Both the position numbers and the translations under genes were made by a program. A DNA stretch of 64,000 nt from Onchocerca volvulus (Eukaryota > Nematoda > Chromadorea > Rhabditida > Onchocercidae): the NCBI GenBank assembly GCA_000499405.2, contig HG738138.1:11525208-11589207 (forward strand), read 5' to 3'. The notes under the pieces are model-generated. The model ran no database searches. It was not told where the DNA came from and saw only the letters and a program-made list of their open reading frames with translations. This document shows positions 13,732 to 28,517 of this stretch, in pieces. The stretch's first letter is position 1. Each line of letters begins with the position of its first letter.

Positions 13732-13789
<58 letters not shown>
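13732..13789. repeat. Poly(T) tract, 58 nt, followed by (CT)n
   Basis: 58 uninterrupted T, then CTCTCTCTCAG. The longest homopolymer in the window. Confidence 0.95.
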
Positions 13790-13985
13790 CTCTCTCTCAG
13801 TAAAATAACATTAATGAAAAATTCAAAAGTCATTCATTCTCTTTTACATTTTTGTCCAACTCTTGCACAATTAAAAAAATAATAATCCTCTAAATTTTTC
13901 AAATTTCGAATTTACACTTGCGAAATATTTTGATAATTAGAAAAAAGAAATTCTAAAATAATAAAATTGACTTTTTTATAGACTA

Positions 13986-14013
13986 TTCAATATATTATAT
14001 ATTATATATTGAA
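13986..14013. repeat. AT-rich palindrome
   Basis: TTCAATATA and TATATTGAA flank a 10-nt A/T core. It could extrude as a cruciform; no function assigned. Confidence 0.6.
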
Positions 14014-17000
14014 ATGCAGCTTTATATCGATCTCTTGTTCCCAATATTATTAATCAAACCAATCAAACCAAAAATTTGACGCATTCAGATCAGGCTTTAT
14101 GTCGTTAAAACTGCTCGATATACGGTAATGCCATCTGGAATTTTTGGAATTTTCATGTCGTACTGCCTCTTAGTATCGATAAATCGCTGTCATTCATGAC
14201 TACAATGAAATAAATGATGAGATGAAAATGTTTATAAACTAAAAATTGAAAAGAAAAAAAAAGTCCGACGAATTAAACGAAATAAGTTAATAATTAGGAT
14301 GATAATACGTCATATAATAAAAATTTCTTTTCAGCTTTTGGGAAAACATAACTAATTGCCTTCTAATTAATTAATGTTGTGAGAGAAATGATTTTCTTAC
14401 TAAGAAACGTATTAATATTGGTTGACTAAGTTTATTTTGCAAGAATTTATTATTTTTACATTCAATTAAAAAACCCTAATCTGGGTTTTGTTTTACTTTT
14501 TTTTTCTTTTTTACTAATAATAATAAGGCTATTTTTCTTTCTTTAAAAACTGAAAATGAATCATTTTTAAATTTCTTTTTTTAAAGCATATATGTGTACT
14601 AAATAAACATAGCAAAATATTATAAATTTGCGATATTGCAATAGAATTTTTTATCACACAAGATAAAATAAACATAAATTTGATTAAATTTTATAAAATT
14701 TTGCAAAGTTTAACAAACTGTGCTTCAGCATTTCATATTTTTCAGAAAAAGAAAAAGAAAAAACTGTTTTTCAAGGGAAAAAGTAAGCAGGGGTATAATT
14801 TTTGCATGTAAATGAATCGGTTTTTAAAATTATTGTTTGAAATATGAAACTCTAAATTGCTGCAATATTTAATTTAAAAATTTTGAAACAAACATTTTTT
14901 GTGAGAAAAAAACGAAAAAAAGCAGCGGTTAAAATAAAAATTATAACAATTCAAAGAAAATATAATGTGGAATTGAAAGTTCAGAAACAGAATTAATTAA
15001 AAAAAAGAAAAAGGAAAAATTTATTTTAAGTGATAGATGCGTATTTTTTTAACATGCTTTTCGCATATAAAAAAATAATTTATCAAACAAGTTAGCATTA
15101 CATATCAACATTCATTAAGTCTATTCTGACTGTTTAGTTTAAAATTTTTAACATATTTGAAGCAGCAAAATTTGATATGCTCGTTCCAGAACACTTCACA
15201 TGAAATTTCATATTAAATCAACAAATTTGTCTATGTAGTAGAAATGAATGAAATTAAACGGATAAATACTTCATTATTTGTTTTCTTTACAACCTTTAAT
15301 TTCCTTTTTATTTATTTTAAATGAAATAGATCAACGTTCAACTTTATCTATTATTATTATATTTACCCAGATAATAAGTATTATATTGCGAGTAAATTAT
15401 AATTTGAGAAAATCACAATTTTTCTGTTCAAAACTTTCCCATTAGATCTTTCATTTAATACCGAAAAAAAAAGATTGTATATGAATTAGAAAAAAAAAAG
15501 GATATTGCAAAACGAGAATAAGAAATGATCCAAGTATTTCTTTCTTTGTAGTTGAAATTCTTTTTTTGCAAAGAAAATTTCAAGTTTATTTATAATCAAT
15601 AAATCTATCATAATTTAAAACTAAAATTAATCTATTAAACAATAAAGCCTTGTACAAGGTGGTGAAGAAATTGGTTGTTCACCGCAATGATAAACAGCTG
15701 TTGTTTCTCTTTTTTTTCTTTTTTTAATTCAAAAATATGAAATGATATCTGTTTTGCATTTTACATTTAAATACACCACGAATATTATCATTCAAAAAGA
15801 AAAAAGAAAAGGAAAAACCATATGATTCAATGAGAAACGATTATCAGTATAGAAGTTGCTGATGTTTTTGACTAATCGAAAATATTTGTGTTAATATTCA
15901 AGGAATTACAAATTTTAGCACGTTTTTCAATGATAACATATTTCGTCCGTATTATCTATCAAATAAATAAGAGGCAAAAAAAAAAAAAAATTTGAACAGC
16001 CCATCAATCATAGTAGAAGATAAATAAAACCGAAAAAGGTACGGTTCAAATGATTTCAATTTCTCCTAACTCACTCTTTTTTCTGTTTTTCTTAACGGAA
16101 AGAGAGGGGATTATTTTGTCAAGACATTGATCTGTTCTGGAATTTAGTAACTGACAAATTTCTAAAAATGATAGTCGAAGTTTTCAATTGCTGTCAAAAG
16201 AGCATATATATTGCTGAAGCTGAAATTTAAGGCCAAAAAATTTTTGAATATGAAAAGAAATAGTTGTATATTGAGCGAGAATAGCATGGGATAATTCAAA
16301 TGACATTCATGAAATTTGCAGAATATGCATACTAACTTGCTACTATTTAATATCATTTTTTTCCACTTATTTATAATAAATTTCATAAAAATCTAAATTA
16401 ATTCCATTAATGATTCCATGTCTGCGATAAATCATTATTTACGAAAGACATTTAAACAGAAATTTAAATCATAACGATTTAAGAAAGATTATTTCGTAAC
16501 AGAATATGATAAGACTGGAAGTATTAGTTTGATTTCGCAAAATTTCATCATAATTTTATATATTCATCAGCAAAAATAACAATAAATGAAAGTGCTTTAA
16601 AATAATGAAAGTTGAAATAAGAAAATCATAAATAATTAGGATTAGATAATTATTAATGCAATAGCATGAATTATTAATTTCAACTGGTCATATTTCAGAA
16701 ACTGATTAATTACTATATGTTTGATAATGTATATTATGCATATATTTCAAACATTATTTCGCATCTGATTAGTCATTAGTTTTTCTTTTTTATTTTTTTT
16801 TTTTTAGTTTTTATAATATTTGATCTATATTTAACATGCATGCATCAGTTATGATTTACTGGATACGAAAATAAATTTTTTTTAGCTTCAAAATTAGATC
16901 CTAACTGTGATATCTGACAACTAGAAATTGATTTTTATACTTTCTCAAAGTTATTAATGATAAAATGAAATTTTTGTTTTATACAACATTAGGACATTTA

Positions 17001-18846
17001 TTCTACTTAATAGAACAGAAGTATAAATTGCATGTAATTTTATTATTTCACATTTCCTTGATTGAAAATAGCGGAATTACTAAAATAACAAATGAAAAGT
17101 GATATAAATAATATCAAACAAAGGATACAAAATAAGAAATTTAAAAAAACAGCAAAGTTATTTCATATACTTCTGATCAATTCAGGAAATATAGGAAAAC
17201 AATAATCGTTATCAATCTGACTAGTATTCTTATTCATATTAATGAACTATTCGAAAAGCAATTACTGTAGGCTGTAGTAAAGGGTAACTAATACTTGAAG
17301 CAACGTTTCAAGTTATAGCAATAGTAGCAGTAAATTTCAAGTTTTTTCTTTTTTTTTTTCAGTGAAAAAAATAAAATAAAAAAGAGAGAAAAACAATCGG
17401 TAACAATAAATAGTATCTGCAAAGTCTCACATAGTTACTTAAATTTTAAAAACATTATTGAGGGCCAATTTATGCAAAAGATGATTGATGATTAAGTACA
17501 TTACTTGCGTCACATGACATTCGTATTGATCATCGACCGGGGAATATTGGCAAAACAAATTATCTGATTTTACTACAATCATAATAACTGCTAAGCAAAC
17601 ATTTATTCTTTAACAAACAGAAGCTAAAACAAAAAAAAAAAAAAAAAAAAAGAAAAAAAAACGAAAGTCCAAAGATCAATGTATTTTCTATAATTTTAAA
17701 AAATTACGTTCGAAAAGATTGGAAAAAACTGTTTCTGACCAACTATTTTTTTATTTTTATATTTATGACAAAATATTTGAACTTGGAGAATCAAATACTG
17801 CTATTTTTCTCAAGAAAAAGCAAACAAACCAAATAAAAATAAAACGAGATAATAAATCTATGTAAATATAAAAATAAAGATTAAGATCATAAAATGGAAG
17901 CGAAAATAACTGGCAAAAATGTGTTTGTTAAATTCGATGATTTATATTTTCAATCCAAACAAATAATTACCAAAACAAAGTAAAAGAAAACATTTTCAAA
18001 GCAATTATCGGATTAAATCTTGTTGAAGGCGAAGCCATCAATTAATGTTGTGCTAATTCTTATTGACAATAATTTTTTCTGCAATTTAATCATTCCCAAA
18101 ATTTTGGTTGAATAAATAACAACTGGGAAACAGAACAAAAAAATTTCTTTTTTTTTTTTTTTTTTTCAAGGTTTTTTTGTACCATTACGAAGAGTAATTA
18201 ATTATGATGAAAATAATGGGCAAATAGGAGATGCGATAAAGTTGTAGAATTGAAATATGAGAATTCTAAGCAATGGAAATAGTAATAGCAATAATAATGG
18301 ATGGAATAAAGATTGCTTTGATTCCCAGGATAATGCCATCTATATTGACCCATGAGATTTCGAAAACGAATAAACAAAAAGCTTTGAAATCAATAAATTT
18401 AACAATAAGATAGATATACATGAAAACAACAAATGTGGCAACATCATCTTGTCAATTATTTCTTTTTTAAAATACTTTGCTGAATGCAGAATATAAGGAT
18501 GATTTATTTGTTAGAAGACCTTTCTTACACTTTAATAAATGTTGCGAAATTTTTTTGGAAATATTTGTTTTTCACAAGTAAGTTAATATTCAAATATTTA
18601 TCATATTATGTGAAATATGTAAGTGTGAAAGTTCGAAATTTCTCTCCTCTTTTCTTATCTAATTATTTAATTTTATAGTAAATTTTAGAAAAAAAAAAAC
18701 AAAAAACAAAAAATTGTAATCAACTGTTGATGAATATTGAAAAAACATAATTTCGATTAAGTTTGTTTGTTTCAAAATGAAACTTTAGCATTAAATAAAA
18801 GAAATTCAATAAACTTTCTTTTATCATTTATGACATAAATTTTTTC

Positions 18847-18890
18847 ATTTTATACCTTACATTTTATATCTTAGTATTTTATATCTTACA
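18847..18890. repeat. Short imperfect tandem repeat
   Basis: Three units of about 14-15 bp resembling ATTTTATATCTTAC, differing by one or two bases. Confidence 0.65.
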
Positions 18891-19765
18891 TATCAAAAAG
18901 TAATGGCGACACAGTTACAGTATATTTTGCAATCAAACTGATATGAAAATAATTATAGAACATTTAATGGTAACTGAGATTATCTTTTCTTATAAAAGTT
19001 AAGTCCTAGATTGAAAAAATTAAAACTAAAATTGGAATTGGTAGATTATTAGGATTAAAAAGCTCATTAAAAGTTAAAAAAAAAAATCGGTTAATCAACC
19101 ATAAAAACTTAGTCTTCTCGATAATAAAAGAACTGATGAATTAAACAAAAGGCTTCAAAGAATTTAATAATGTTAAAAGCAGTCCTGATATTTTTGGCGT
19201 TGGGAGAACTTTTTTTTAAATATTAAAAGAATTTCATCTTTCAACTTTATATATGAGCCAAAATTGCTATGCAACATAATACCTCAAATTTTTCAATATT
19301 TTATTCAGTATCCTTTCATTTGGTCATTTTAACAATTGTATTCACTTCTTCACTCAATTATTTTTCAGTATTGCATTCGTTTTTTCCTTTTTTTTTAAAA
19401 TCTGAATAACTTATCCTAAAACTATCCCCCTTATCGTTAACATTTTAGAGGAGTCTGATGGCAAAATTATAATATTGATTAACCCAGTTTTTTTTAAACA
19501 AAAGGAAGAATTAAGGATGTGAAAAAAAAAAAAACAAAAGATATTCTAGTAGTAGAACAAAAAATTCCCATTAATTTCTTGCGAAAAAATTCAAAAGTAA
19601 ATGTTGCGAGTATTTTTTGCAATATCCTAAGAATAAGAAAGTCAAAGATTTCAAAAATTTCAAGTCTCTTGGATAAGTAAATTTTTACTAAATATATATA
19701 AATATTAGATATGTAAAAGATGCTTATTGTTTGCTTTTGTTATTTATTATTCCTTTGTTATTGAT

Positions 19766-19792
19766 ACACTAACATTGTGTTAATGTTAGTGT
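19766..19792. repeat. Perfect inverted repeat, 11-bp arms, 5-nt loop
   Basis: ACACTAACATT, loop GTGTT, AATGTTAGTGT. Isolated in AT-rich intergenic DNA, with no adjoining ORF. Confidence 0.85.
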
Positions 19793-20638
19793 GTTAATTA
19801 TATGTTAAAGATTTATAGAACGAACAATTAAGTATACATATAAACAATCTCATTACAGAATAATATATTTGTTGAAATTCAGAAATTAAAAATGCAGTAT
19901 TTCTTCAAAAATATAACTATTCAAAAAAATAGTCTACTTGTTAATATAAAAAATTTCCAAATTTTCGACAACCAATTAAATTCTAAGCAATTGGATAATA
20001 ATTTCGTGCACTAGAAAAAATAGAGGGATCAAAAAATTATTGGAACCAAGAATGTTAAAGAGGAATTGAGGAATCAAAAATAGAGAAATTGAAGAGAAAT
20101 AGAGGAATCAAAAATGTTAAAGTAAAAATTTCAAATTTTTTGAAATAAATTTTTGGTCAGCTGTTAGGTACTCAAAAAAAGAAGGACAGCCGCTTCTACG
20201 CTTGAAATAAAAGAATACGAGAAAATCGAAAGGTAAAAAAGAAAATTAAAAATAGCTTCTAATCACTTTGGCAAAAAGGAAAATAATTGCTTCTCTAGGC
20301 TTTTATAGTCTAAACAATTTGTAGCACCTACATAATCATTGAAGGTTTGATATGTATTGAATAAAAGAAAAGGAAATTTTCAATCAGTGAGAAAAAAACC
20401 AAGTTAGCCTCTTACAAGGTGTGTTATGTATGAATATGTTGATATTGGAAATGCTTTTAAGTCTATGCATTGTATAGAAATAGAATTGCAGGAAATAAAG
20501 ACTTAAGTTATTAATTTGAATCGCTTTAAAAGTGGAAAAATGAAAATGTAAGAAATGGGTATAGAAAACCATCTAAAAAAATTTCAAATTTGTTGCAAGC
20601 AAAGCAATAGATAGTATGCGTTTTTTTTTATTTGAATG

Positions 20639-20690
20639 AAAACTTTAGATTTTTGAAAACTTTGGATTTTTGAAAACTTTAGATTTTTTA
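20639..20690. repeat. Three 17-bp tandem repeats
   Basis: Unit AAAACTTTAGATTTTTG three times; the middle copy has GG for AG. Confidence 0.85.
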
Positions 20691-21708
20691 ATTGTATAGG
20701 TTGGTATTCTTAGCCTCTGCGAAATACACCTTTTTTTTTTAATTTGCTTCAAATTGATTTTCGGAATGTTTTGTGAATTCTTCATCATTCATCTACATAG
20801 AAGAAACTAATTAGTTATTATTATTATAAATTTTTTGTCGTTTTTTTTTTTGTTTTTATTATCACCATTACTACTAGTATTAGTATTATCATTCCTGTTC
20901 TTGTCATTACTATTATCATTGTTAAAATAAGTAAAATTACTAAATAGGTAATAATAATTATTATTGATTTAAAGTAAAACTGAAAATTTTCTCGTCTTTC
21001 TGCCTTTTATTTTTTATTTTTCCTGAATGTTGCATTACTGTTGCAAACATTATCTGTCATTCTTATTTTTTTGCATATCTATATAATTTAGTATTGAAAC
21101 ATTAAATATAATGCAACAAAAAATTCTATCGATCGATGATAATTCGTTTATTGTTCAAGAAAGTTCGAAATACGTGCGGATTCAAGTACCATAAATTTCT
21201 CGTTCCTTAGGATAACACATTTGCATAGATGCCTGAAAAGTTTGTTTGAGTCTTTCAATTTATTAGCATTAATGAATTTTTAGGGAAAATTGTTGTTGTT
21301 GTTTGTTTTTTTTTCCACAAGATTTGAAGAAAATTATTTCTATTTTTCGCTGACAAATTTGTAATTTTTAAACATTTTAAATTAACTGAAAATTCCTTAG
21401 AATTTCTCCGTTAGGTCTAATAAATAAAAGTGATTTATGTTCTTTGTCATAGTTTTCGTAATTTGAAGCTTTCAAGAAGTCAAATAATCAGAACAAAGTA
21501 AAGACATCTATTTATACACTGAAATTTTGGACTTCAAAAAAAAAAAAACTGAAATCATAGTATTCAATATAAAAAGAAATGATGATGAGAGGTTGTTTTT
21601 CAAGTGAACAACTTGGTAAGTTTTAGAAATTTTTTCAGTAATGTTTTTCGAAAGATATATATATATCTTAAAAAAAGAATGTCTTATTATATTATATTAT
21701 TATAAGAA

Positions 21709-21709
<1 letters not shown>

Positions 21710-21742
<33 letters not shown>
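21710..21742. repeat. Poly(A) tract, 33 nt
   Basis: An uninterrupted A run, followed within 100 bp by a second A run and two (TA)n stretches (to about 21850). Confidence 0.9.
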
Positions 21743-21746
<4 letters not shown>

Positions 21747-21823
21747 TTATGTTGAAAAAAAAAAAAAAAAATATATATATATTTGGCTTATTTTTTTTTT
21801 CTTTTCCAAACCCAACACACCAG

Positions 21824-21855
<32 letters not shown>

Positions 21856-23437
21856 TTATTTATTTATTTATCAATGCAAAGCCTTTTTCTCTAGTAGTAA
21901 TATCTTACTTTTGAATATTTGATGGAATATTGATAATTAGTAAAAATTTCAAAGTCTGATGTTGTCCTAGAAAGTTTCTGCATATTATAATCTAGGTAAC
22001 AAGATTAAAAAAAAAAAGAAAGTTAACTCTAGCAAATGATCAAATTTGTATTTTTATTAGCCATAAAACAATAAGCATTTATTTGAATTAATTTTCAAAT
22101 GACTTAACCTTAAGCTTCGTATCATGAAATTTTGAAACAACTATAACATGAATAAACGTTCATTTGCCGAAGAATAACATTCCAAAAGAAACAGTAAAAA
22201 ATAAAAAAAAAAAAAAAGTGCAATTCGATTTCAATTTGAAAGCAATTCAGAATTGTTCATGTTGCAAAGTTGTATTTTCCAGAAATTCATCAAAAAAAAA
22301 AAAAAAAAAAAAGTAGAAAAAAAGAAAGGAGAAGGATATAGCACTGAATAAATTATTTATCATTAAGTGCAGCAGAAGCTGTTATCCGGCAATATCCACT
22401 TCCTCGTTACAAAAAAGAAAAAAAAAAAAAGGAAGAAAATTACATCCCATCCATCATTTAAATTTGATATATATAGCTAGAAACCATTTGATTATCTGAA
22501 AATTACCCAAATAAAAATATTTTTTTTCATTGAATTTTCAGCTAATTTTCTGAAAATTAACCAATCAAATAACTTCAGAGTCAACAAAAACAAAGAAAAA
22601 ACTATATAAAATATTCCAGCAAATCTTTTCGGTTTACTTACTAATTTTTACTGCTAAGAAGTCCTAGTTTTATTTTTAATGAAAATTTAAAAAAAAAAAG
22701 TGCAAACACAGGAAACTACCTATCAAGTGCTGCAACAAATGGATGAAAAAAAGAAAGAAAACTGTGTCCTGAAATCTAAATTGAATTAAATGAATGAAAT
22801 TGAGAATAAGAAAGATAACAAATAAGCATATGGCGATGAGAAAAAAAGCGCAGGAAAATTCTAAAAAATTGTTTAAATTATTCGAAAGACTCTTCTTTTT
22901 TCTTTTTTCCTTTTTTTTTTATTTTTTTTTTTTTTTTTTTGGTGACACTGATCGCATTTTTAATGTGGAGGATTACGGTAACATGGCTGTTTCATGTGAC
23001 ATAATGGTTAAACAGTGCGTGAGAAAAGCAGAAAGTTCTGCAAAATTATGATCATTTTTAATAATTATATATCATGATTTTTATTGAATATCAAGCTATT
23101 AATATTAGCACAAAAATATAGAAGCAATTGGAATTTAAATTTAAAAATTTCTTCGCTTATTTCTATTACTATTAACAAATATTCTGCTTATTTTCAAGAT
23201 ATTATGGTGGATTTGAATGTGAAAACAAATGAATATACAACGAATGCTTTATCAGCAAAAAAAGAAATAAGTAAGCAAATATAAGAAGATGTAACGTAGA
23301 TAAAAGGAATAGAAAGATTAAAATGAAAGGGAAACTAAAAAGAAGAAATAAAAATATTTGCGCTAATCATTACAAACGATAATAAAAGAGCAGAAAGAAA
23401 GAATAAAAGAAAAAAGCAAACGTAAAAAATATAAATT

Positions 23438-23608
23438 TTAATCAGATTCCGCAAATGGGCATGGTTCCTTTTCATCATGAATTTTTGTGCATTCATAAAT
23501 TCTCTGTCGAATATTTGTATCCCATTGTTTCGTATCCGATTCGCGAAGATCTGCCAATGTACATGGTAATTTATCGAGACAATGAAATTGATGCAATAAT
23601 CCACGAGC
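23438..23608 (-). CDS. TBC1D16: TBC1D16 ortholog exon 17 (stop codon)
   Basis: ARGLLHQFHCLDKLPCTLAD matches the vertebrate ARSLLYQF...IPCSLHDL block. The frame then runs to CPFAESD and TAA at 23440-23438. A longer plus-strand ORF over the same bases is its antisense shadow. Confidence 0.9.
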   Translation of the reverse strand, partial: ARGLLHQFHCLDKLPCTLADLRESDTKQWDTNIRQRIYECTKIHDEKEPCPFAESD

Positions 23609-26600
23609 CTGGAATTAAATTTATAACAGTCACTTCCTTTATATATATATATGAATTTAACTGCCAAATATTGTATCAAAATAAGTGGTACAATAATGTA
23701 AAATAAATCGTCATTATAACTTAACGAAGTATGGATGTGTACTAAAAGAGAAAAGTTTTTATGTTCTTGTGTTTTTTTTTTTCGAAAAGAAAAAATTCTC
23801 AGTTTTGAAATTTCAAGAATTTCGATTTATCTTTTAAAATTTATGATAATTGCCATAGTATTAGCAAACAAAATAATTAAGTGTATGACAAATATTATCG
23901 TTATCATTTTCTCATTTCTTTTTTTTTAATTGCCATTCTGAACATTTGAAATTTCAAACAATTAACCTTTTTTAAGACAAGAGTACCATCTAAATGCATG
24001 GCAAGAGAACTGAAATACAGCAAAATTTCATCATTTGGAAGACATTGCTCAATAACATCCCTGCCATAAATGGAAATAATAGCAACCGCAATAAATAAAT
24101 GAAAATATGACGTTCGATAATGAGTCCAACATGCTTCCCAAATATGCAACGTATCAATTTCAGAAAATTCACGCTGCAATAATTATAATAATTGATTGGA
24201 ATTTGAATCTAAATTAATAAGACAATATACATTGATTGCTAGAAATAAATGAAAATAATCAATGAATTAAACCTTATAACATAATAATATCCATCTGTGG
24301 ACAAACATCAATTCCAGGGCATCTGGACCCAAATTGGCCACATGTGTAAAAAAGTCTGGTACAAATATTTTCAACAATTCGTGTAAATATTTCTGCAAAA
24401 ATTCCTTTTTTTTTCCTCTATTGAAATATGTTACATTATGATAATACGTGATAACAAGCATTTTTGAAAGTTATCGTCGTCTAAAAAAAAAAAAAAAAAA
24501 AGAAAATTGTCAATCTCCAGAAGGATCTTTGATCAAAATAATTTGAGATTCATCGAAATTTGCTATTTCAAACATTAGAAGAATTGTTATAAAAAAATTT
24601 ATAGAAGCTCCGGAAAATGAATTTTATGCGAAAAAAAGCACAAGAGTAAAAATAATACTACTTGTGTCATATAAGAAATGAAAGATAATTTTTTTGGGAA
24701 TATAAAATTTCTCACTTACTTGAATGTCATAGATTGTAGCAAATATTTAGATATCGATTATAAATTTTTTACGAAGATAATTTGAAATTTACCAAATTAA
24801 TTTCCATTATACTTCTTCCATCCACTGGAGTAGATACAAATAATGTTTGCTGCTGCATAAATCCGACAAAACACCAAAACGTATCGGATTCATCATGAAT
24901 GGTACTCAGAAGTGGTGCTAACAAATCTGACATCCCTTGTACGTAATTTATTTCTGGATACGCAGTTGCATAATTTAATAAAATATTCCTGAAAAATAAT
25001 ATTTAAAATTCTTTTAACTATGAATTTTGAATTATGAAGTTCTTACCCGAAAAAGTGATTCAAAATTCCATCAACTTTTTACTTAGTTTTTAAAGATACT
25101 TCTCGTAAATTTCATTTTAAATTACAATCAATGCTTACTTCATTGTATCTATATTTGGGTTATTATTACCGGCAAAATATGGCCTACAACGATCCGTACG
25201 GACAACATCCTTAATTATAGCATTTTCTATGTTAATCCACGACGTCTTAAGCGCATTTTTCATTCTAAAACATTCTTAGTGAATGCTAGTAAGTATTCAT
25301 CAAGTGAAATTCGTAAAATTCAAAAATTTCATGCAAATCTTCTCGTTTTACGTTTCGAATTTTGCAAGACTAACATTCATGATGTTTGAAGTTTTTCCTT
25401 GCTAATTTTAATTTAAAAATAATTTTGTTAAACTGTTAAAATGCGAAATTATATCTTTGCTTTTTTATCTTCTGGTACTCAATAAAGATATCGTTTCGTA
25501 TAATTTCACGTTGTTCAAATGTTGAAGTCCATGGATATACACGTAACAAAAATGGCCAAACTTCCCTGCGAATTGCGGGGTCCATAGTTGCAAAATAAAT
25601 GGCCTAAAAAATTGTATTCAATTTATAATCCTTAATTTTTAAGTAGTAAAAAATATTAAAAAAAAAGAATATGTTACAACCTTCCTCATGGTGAAATTAT
25701 CATCGATACTACCATCTTGATTTTTGCATGATTTCCAAAGACCCCAGCTAACTAGTTCATATAGGCCTTCCTCTGGATCAAGTTCTGTTTCACTCACTCT
25801 CGGCTGGCATATCAAAAATTGCTGATCCGGAATCGGTGAAAGTGAACTCTAAAGTATAATGTCTTCGCGCATTGCTAAGATATTAATTATCCGTGAGCAT
25901 TACTAATATTTTCTTGAATTAAATTTTTTTTTTTGTCCTACTTTTATTTTCAGTTAATTCGAAATTAGAAAATTATCAGTAAAAAAGTCCTTCATCAAGG
26001 AATTTTTCTCTAGTACCTTTGATTTCCTCATTTTTTACACAACTTCTAAAAAGGTTTAGTACTTTTATTCTTACAAAATTCTATGATATGCTTAGTATGG
26101 AACTTACATCTTTCATAGCTTTTGTTTTAATAGCACTCCATTGTTCAAGTATTTGTGCCAATTTGTCCAATCCACCACGATGGAAATGTAAAATTTTGTA
26201 ATGTGAATCCCATGTAGCAATAACAAATTGTCCAGAAGTTAGGTCGTTAGCGGTGAAAAACAAACGCATTGATCTCATTTTACCTGGACTTTTCGATGGT
26301 TAACTTAAGCATTAATTACTTTATTTTATTAATATTCAAATATGAATTATTTGGCCTTCAATAGTTCAATTGGATTAATATACCTAAATTGACGGAGAAG
26401 AGAGAAGCAGAAAGTGCCTTCTGATGAAAAATTACACTTCTACGGCTAACCGAAACAGTTCCATCATTATCAAGTTGGCTGTCATTTTCCAGCATTAAAT
26501 TATGTGCCATTGCAAATTGTTCCGGTGTTATTTTACATAAATGTTCACATTTATCACGATATTGTTGCAGTATATTTAAATGTAAATCTGCAAAAATGCA

Positions 26601-28481
26601 TCTGATAATGTTAATCAGAAACCTTTGACTGACTGCAAAGATTTAAGAAAAAAATCGTTTGCTGCAATAAATATGATAAATTGTAGATTTTTAAATTAGT
26701 GTATTACTACTTTTTGCAAATGATTCTTTCCCATATTGATCCATACTCTGAAATTCGTCATCATCGGATGATGAGCTTCGGTGAATCAGTTCTTCATCCT
26801 AAATTTCACCGACAAAATTTCATTGAATGAGAAATTTTTGAAAAATGTAAGTTAATCGCAAATAAAATCATAAAAGATTAGTTTTTTCTTTTAATCTAGT
26901 GTCTCCGGAATTTTTCATATGCCACAATAATTGTATTTAAAATATAATGCAGATGGATATAAAATTCTTGAATTTTCGTTAAATCAATGAAAATAAATTT
27001 ATTATTAAAATAAACCTTACAGAAAATTCATCAGCACCAGATGTTGTTGCCGAACTGCTATCGGTGTCCTAAAAAAAATATTAAATTTAGATATAATCGA
27101 ACTCAATTATTATATTATTGGTTCTATAATATATGAAATTATAAGTTAGGATGAAGTTTAAGCTTTCTTAATTGGAGGGAGAAATAAAATAGAAGCTTTA
27201 ATTAGGGATCTAGAAGATGATATGATTAGGAACTAGACAGTGTTAAAAAAGAAGTAAATCTGGTTTTGAAAATTTCAAAAGCAAATCATTATTGTCTCAA
27301 TTGCCATCATTTAATAGAATATAACGATGCACTTTATTTGCTCACTTTTTCATCGATTGAAAAAGAATCGACCGGTGTATTTGGTATCACATTGATTTTC
27401 GGCACTTTCAAAGTTTTCGAATTTTCCTTAATTCATGAATCCTTTCAAAAAAAGAGAATAATATAAAAAGAAAAAAAAAATTCGTTTCAGAAATTGTTCA
27501 TCCAAATAATGCCTTATTTTTAACAATAAGTTTTAGTATCAACAAATAGATTTTCTATGGAATTCTTTAATAAGATTTATGGCACATCTTCAAAATATAA
27601 AAGAAAAATAAATTTGGAAATTTCTTGTTTACAGGATAAATCAGTTACTAAATAAGATTTATGAAATAAATAATGAAATGAAATTGAAAAAGACAAGTGG
27701 GTAGAATTAAATGGTAAAAGTAAATTTGAACCAGAATATGATCATCAATTTCAGTGATTTTTCCGAAACATCTAATATGTTTGCTTCCCTTCTCTTTTCA
27801 AAGAAAAAATCATTGTATGACATTTTTTAATGAAATTAAAAAGCATCAAGCATGAAAACTGATTCAGGTACTTTTAAATTATTAGTTGGCTCTTTCTCTT
27901 TTGTGTTCAATTTGAAGAATTGATATAAAGATGTAGGAAAATGCATCATTGATGAAAAAATGTATATCAGGATTTCATCCTGAATAATTGTGAACGATAC
28001 TATGAAAATGTATGTAATATAATCTCAGTTAAGGTATGACCGTGTCAATATAGTTGTATCTTTGAACAAATCAATTCTGCATAGTTAAAGCTAAAATGTT
28101 TAAATGTAGAAAATACCGATGACATGAATAAATTTGATATTCGTTTCATAGAAGTTACGGTTATCATATCACCATTCATCTCAACGTTAATATCATTTTC
28201 ACTTGTCGGACTCTGCAAAAAAATAGTTAGTTTTCTCTGTTTAAAAATTTCCTTAATCACTTCATTTCTTTTTCATTAAAAAACTACGGTCATTAATGGG
28301 TAGCAAACAAGGAAGCTTAAGAATTTTGATAATCGAATATTTTAAAAAATACTTGGCGTTTGAACGAAAGGTTTTACTTTTCCATTTTTTTAATGCAAAA
28401 AATATTAGATAGTAGGAGAAGGAACGGCAAAAAATACGAAAAATTTACATGCTCGTCAGCTGTATAATCAGTTTGCGTCTT

Positions 28482-28517
<36 letters not shown>

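Larger units (their letters stand above)
12821..23437. other. Intergenic AT-rich DNA
   Basis: No exon, tRNA or rRNA that I can support. It should contain the promoter of the minus-strand gene starting at 12204 and the 3' flank of the TBC gene ending at 23438. Contents are homopolymers (58 T, 33 A), AT-rich palindromes, short tandem repeats near 18847 and 20639, and degenerate ATT/ATC triplets near 20860-20930. Listed ORF-like stretches are A/T-driven. Confidence 0.55.

Noticed and set aside
15650..15661. 12-bp palindrome CCTTGTACAAGG
   Set aside because: Short palindromes of this size are expected by chance in 64 kb.
22794..23051. 85-codon plus-strand ORF ending GNMAVSCDIMVKQCVRKA
   Set aside because: Half of it is poly-Phe from a T run; no splice or family support.
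23455..23706. 83-codon plus-strand ORF starting MGMVPFHHEF
   Set aside because: It is the antisense of the last exon of the TBC1D16 ortholog, whose minus-strand reading matches the family.
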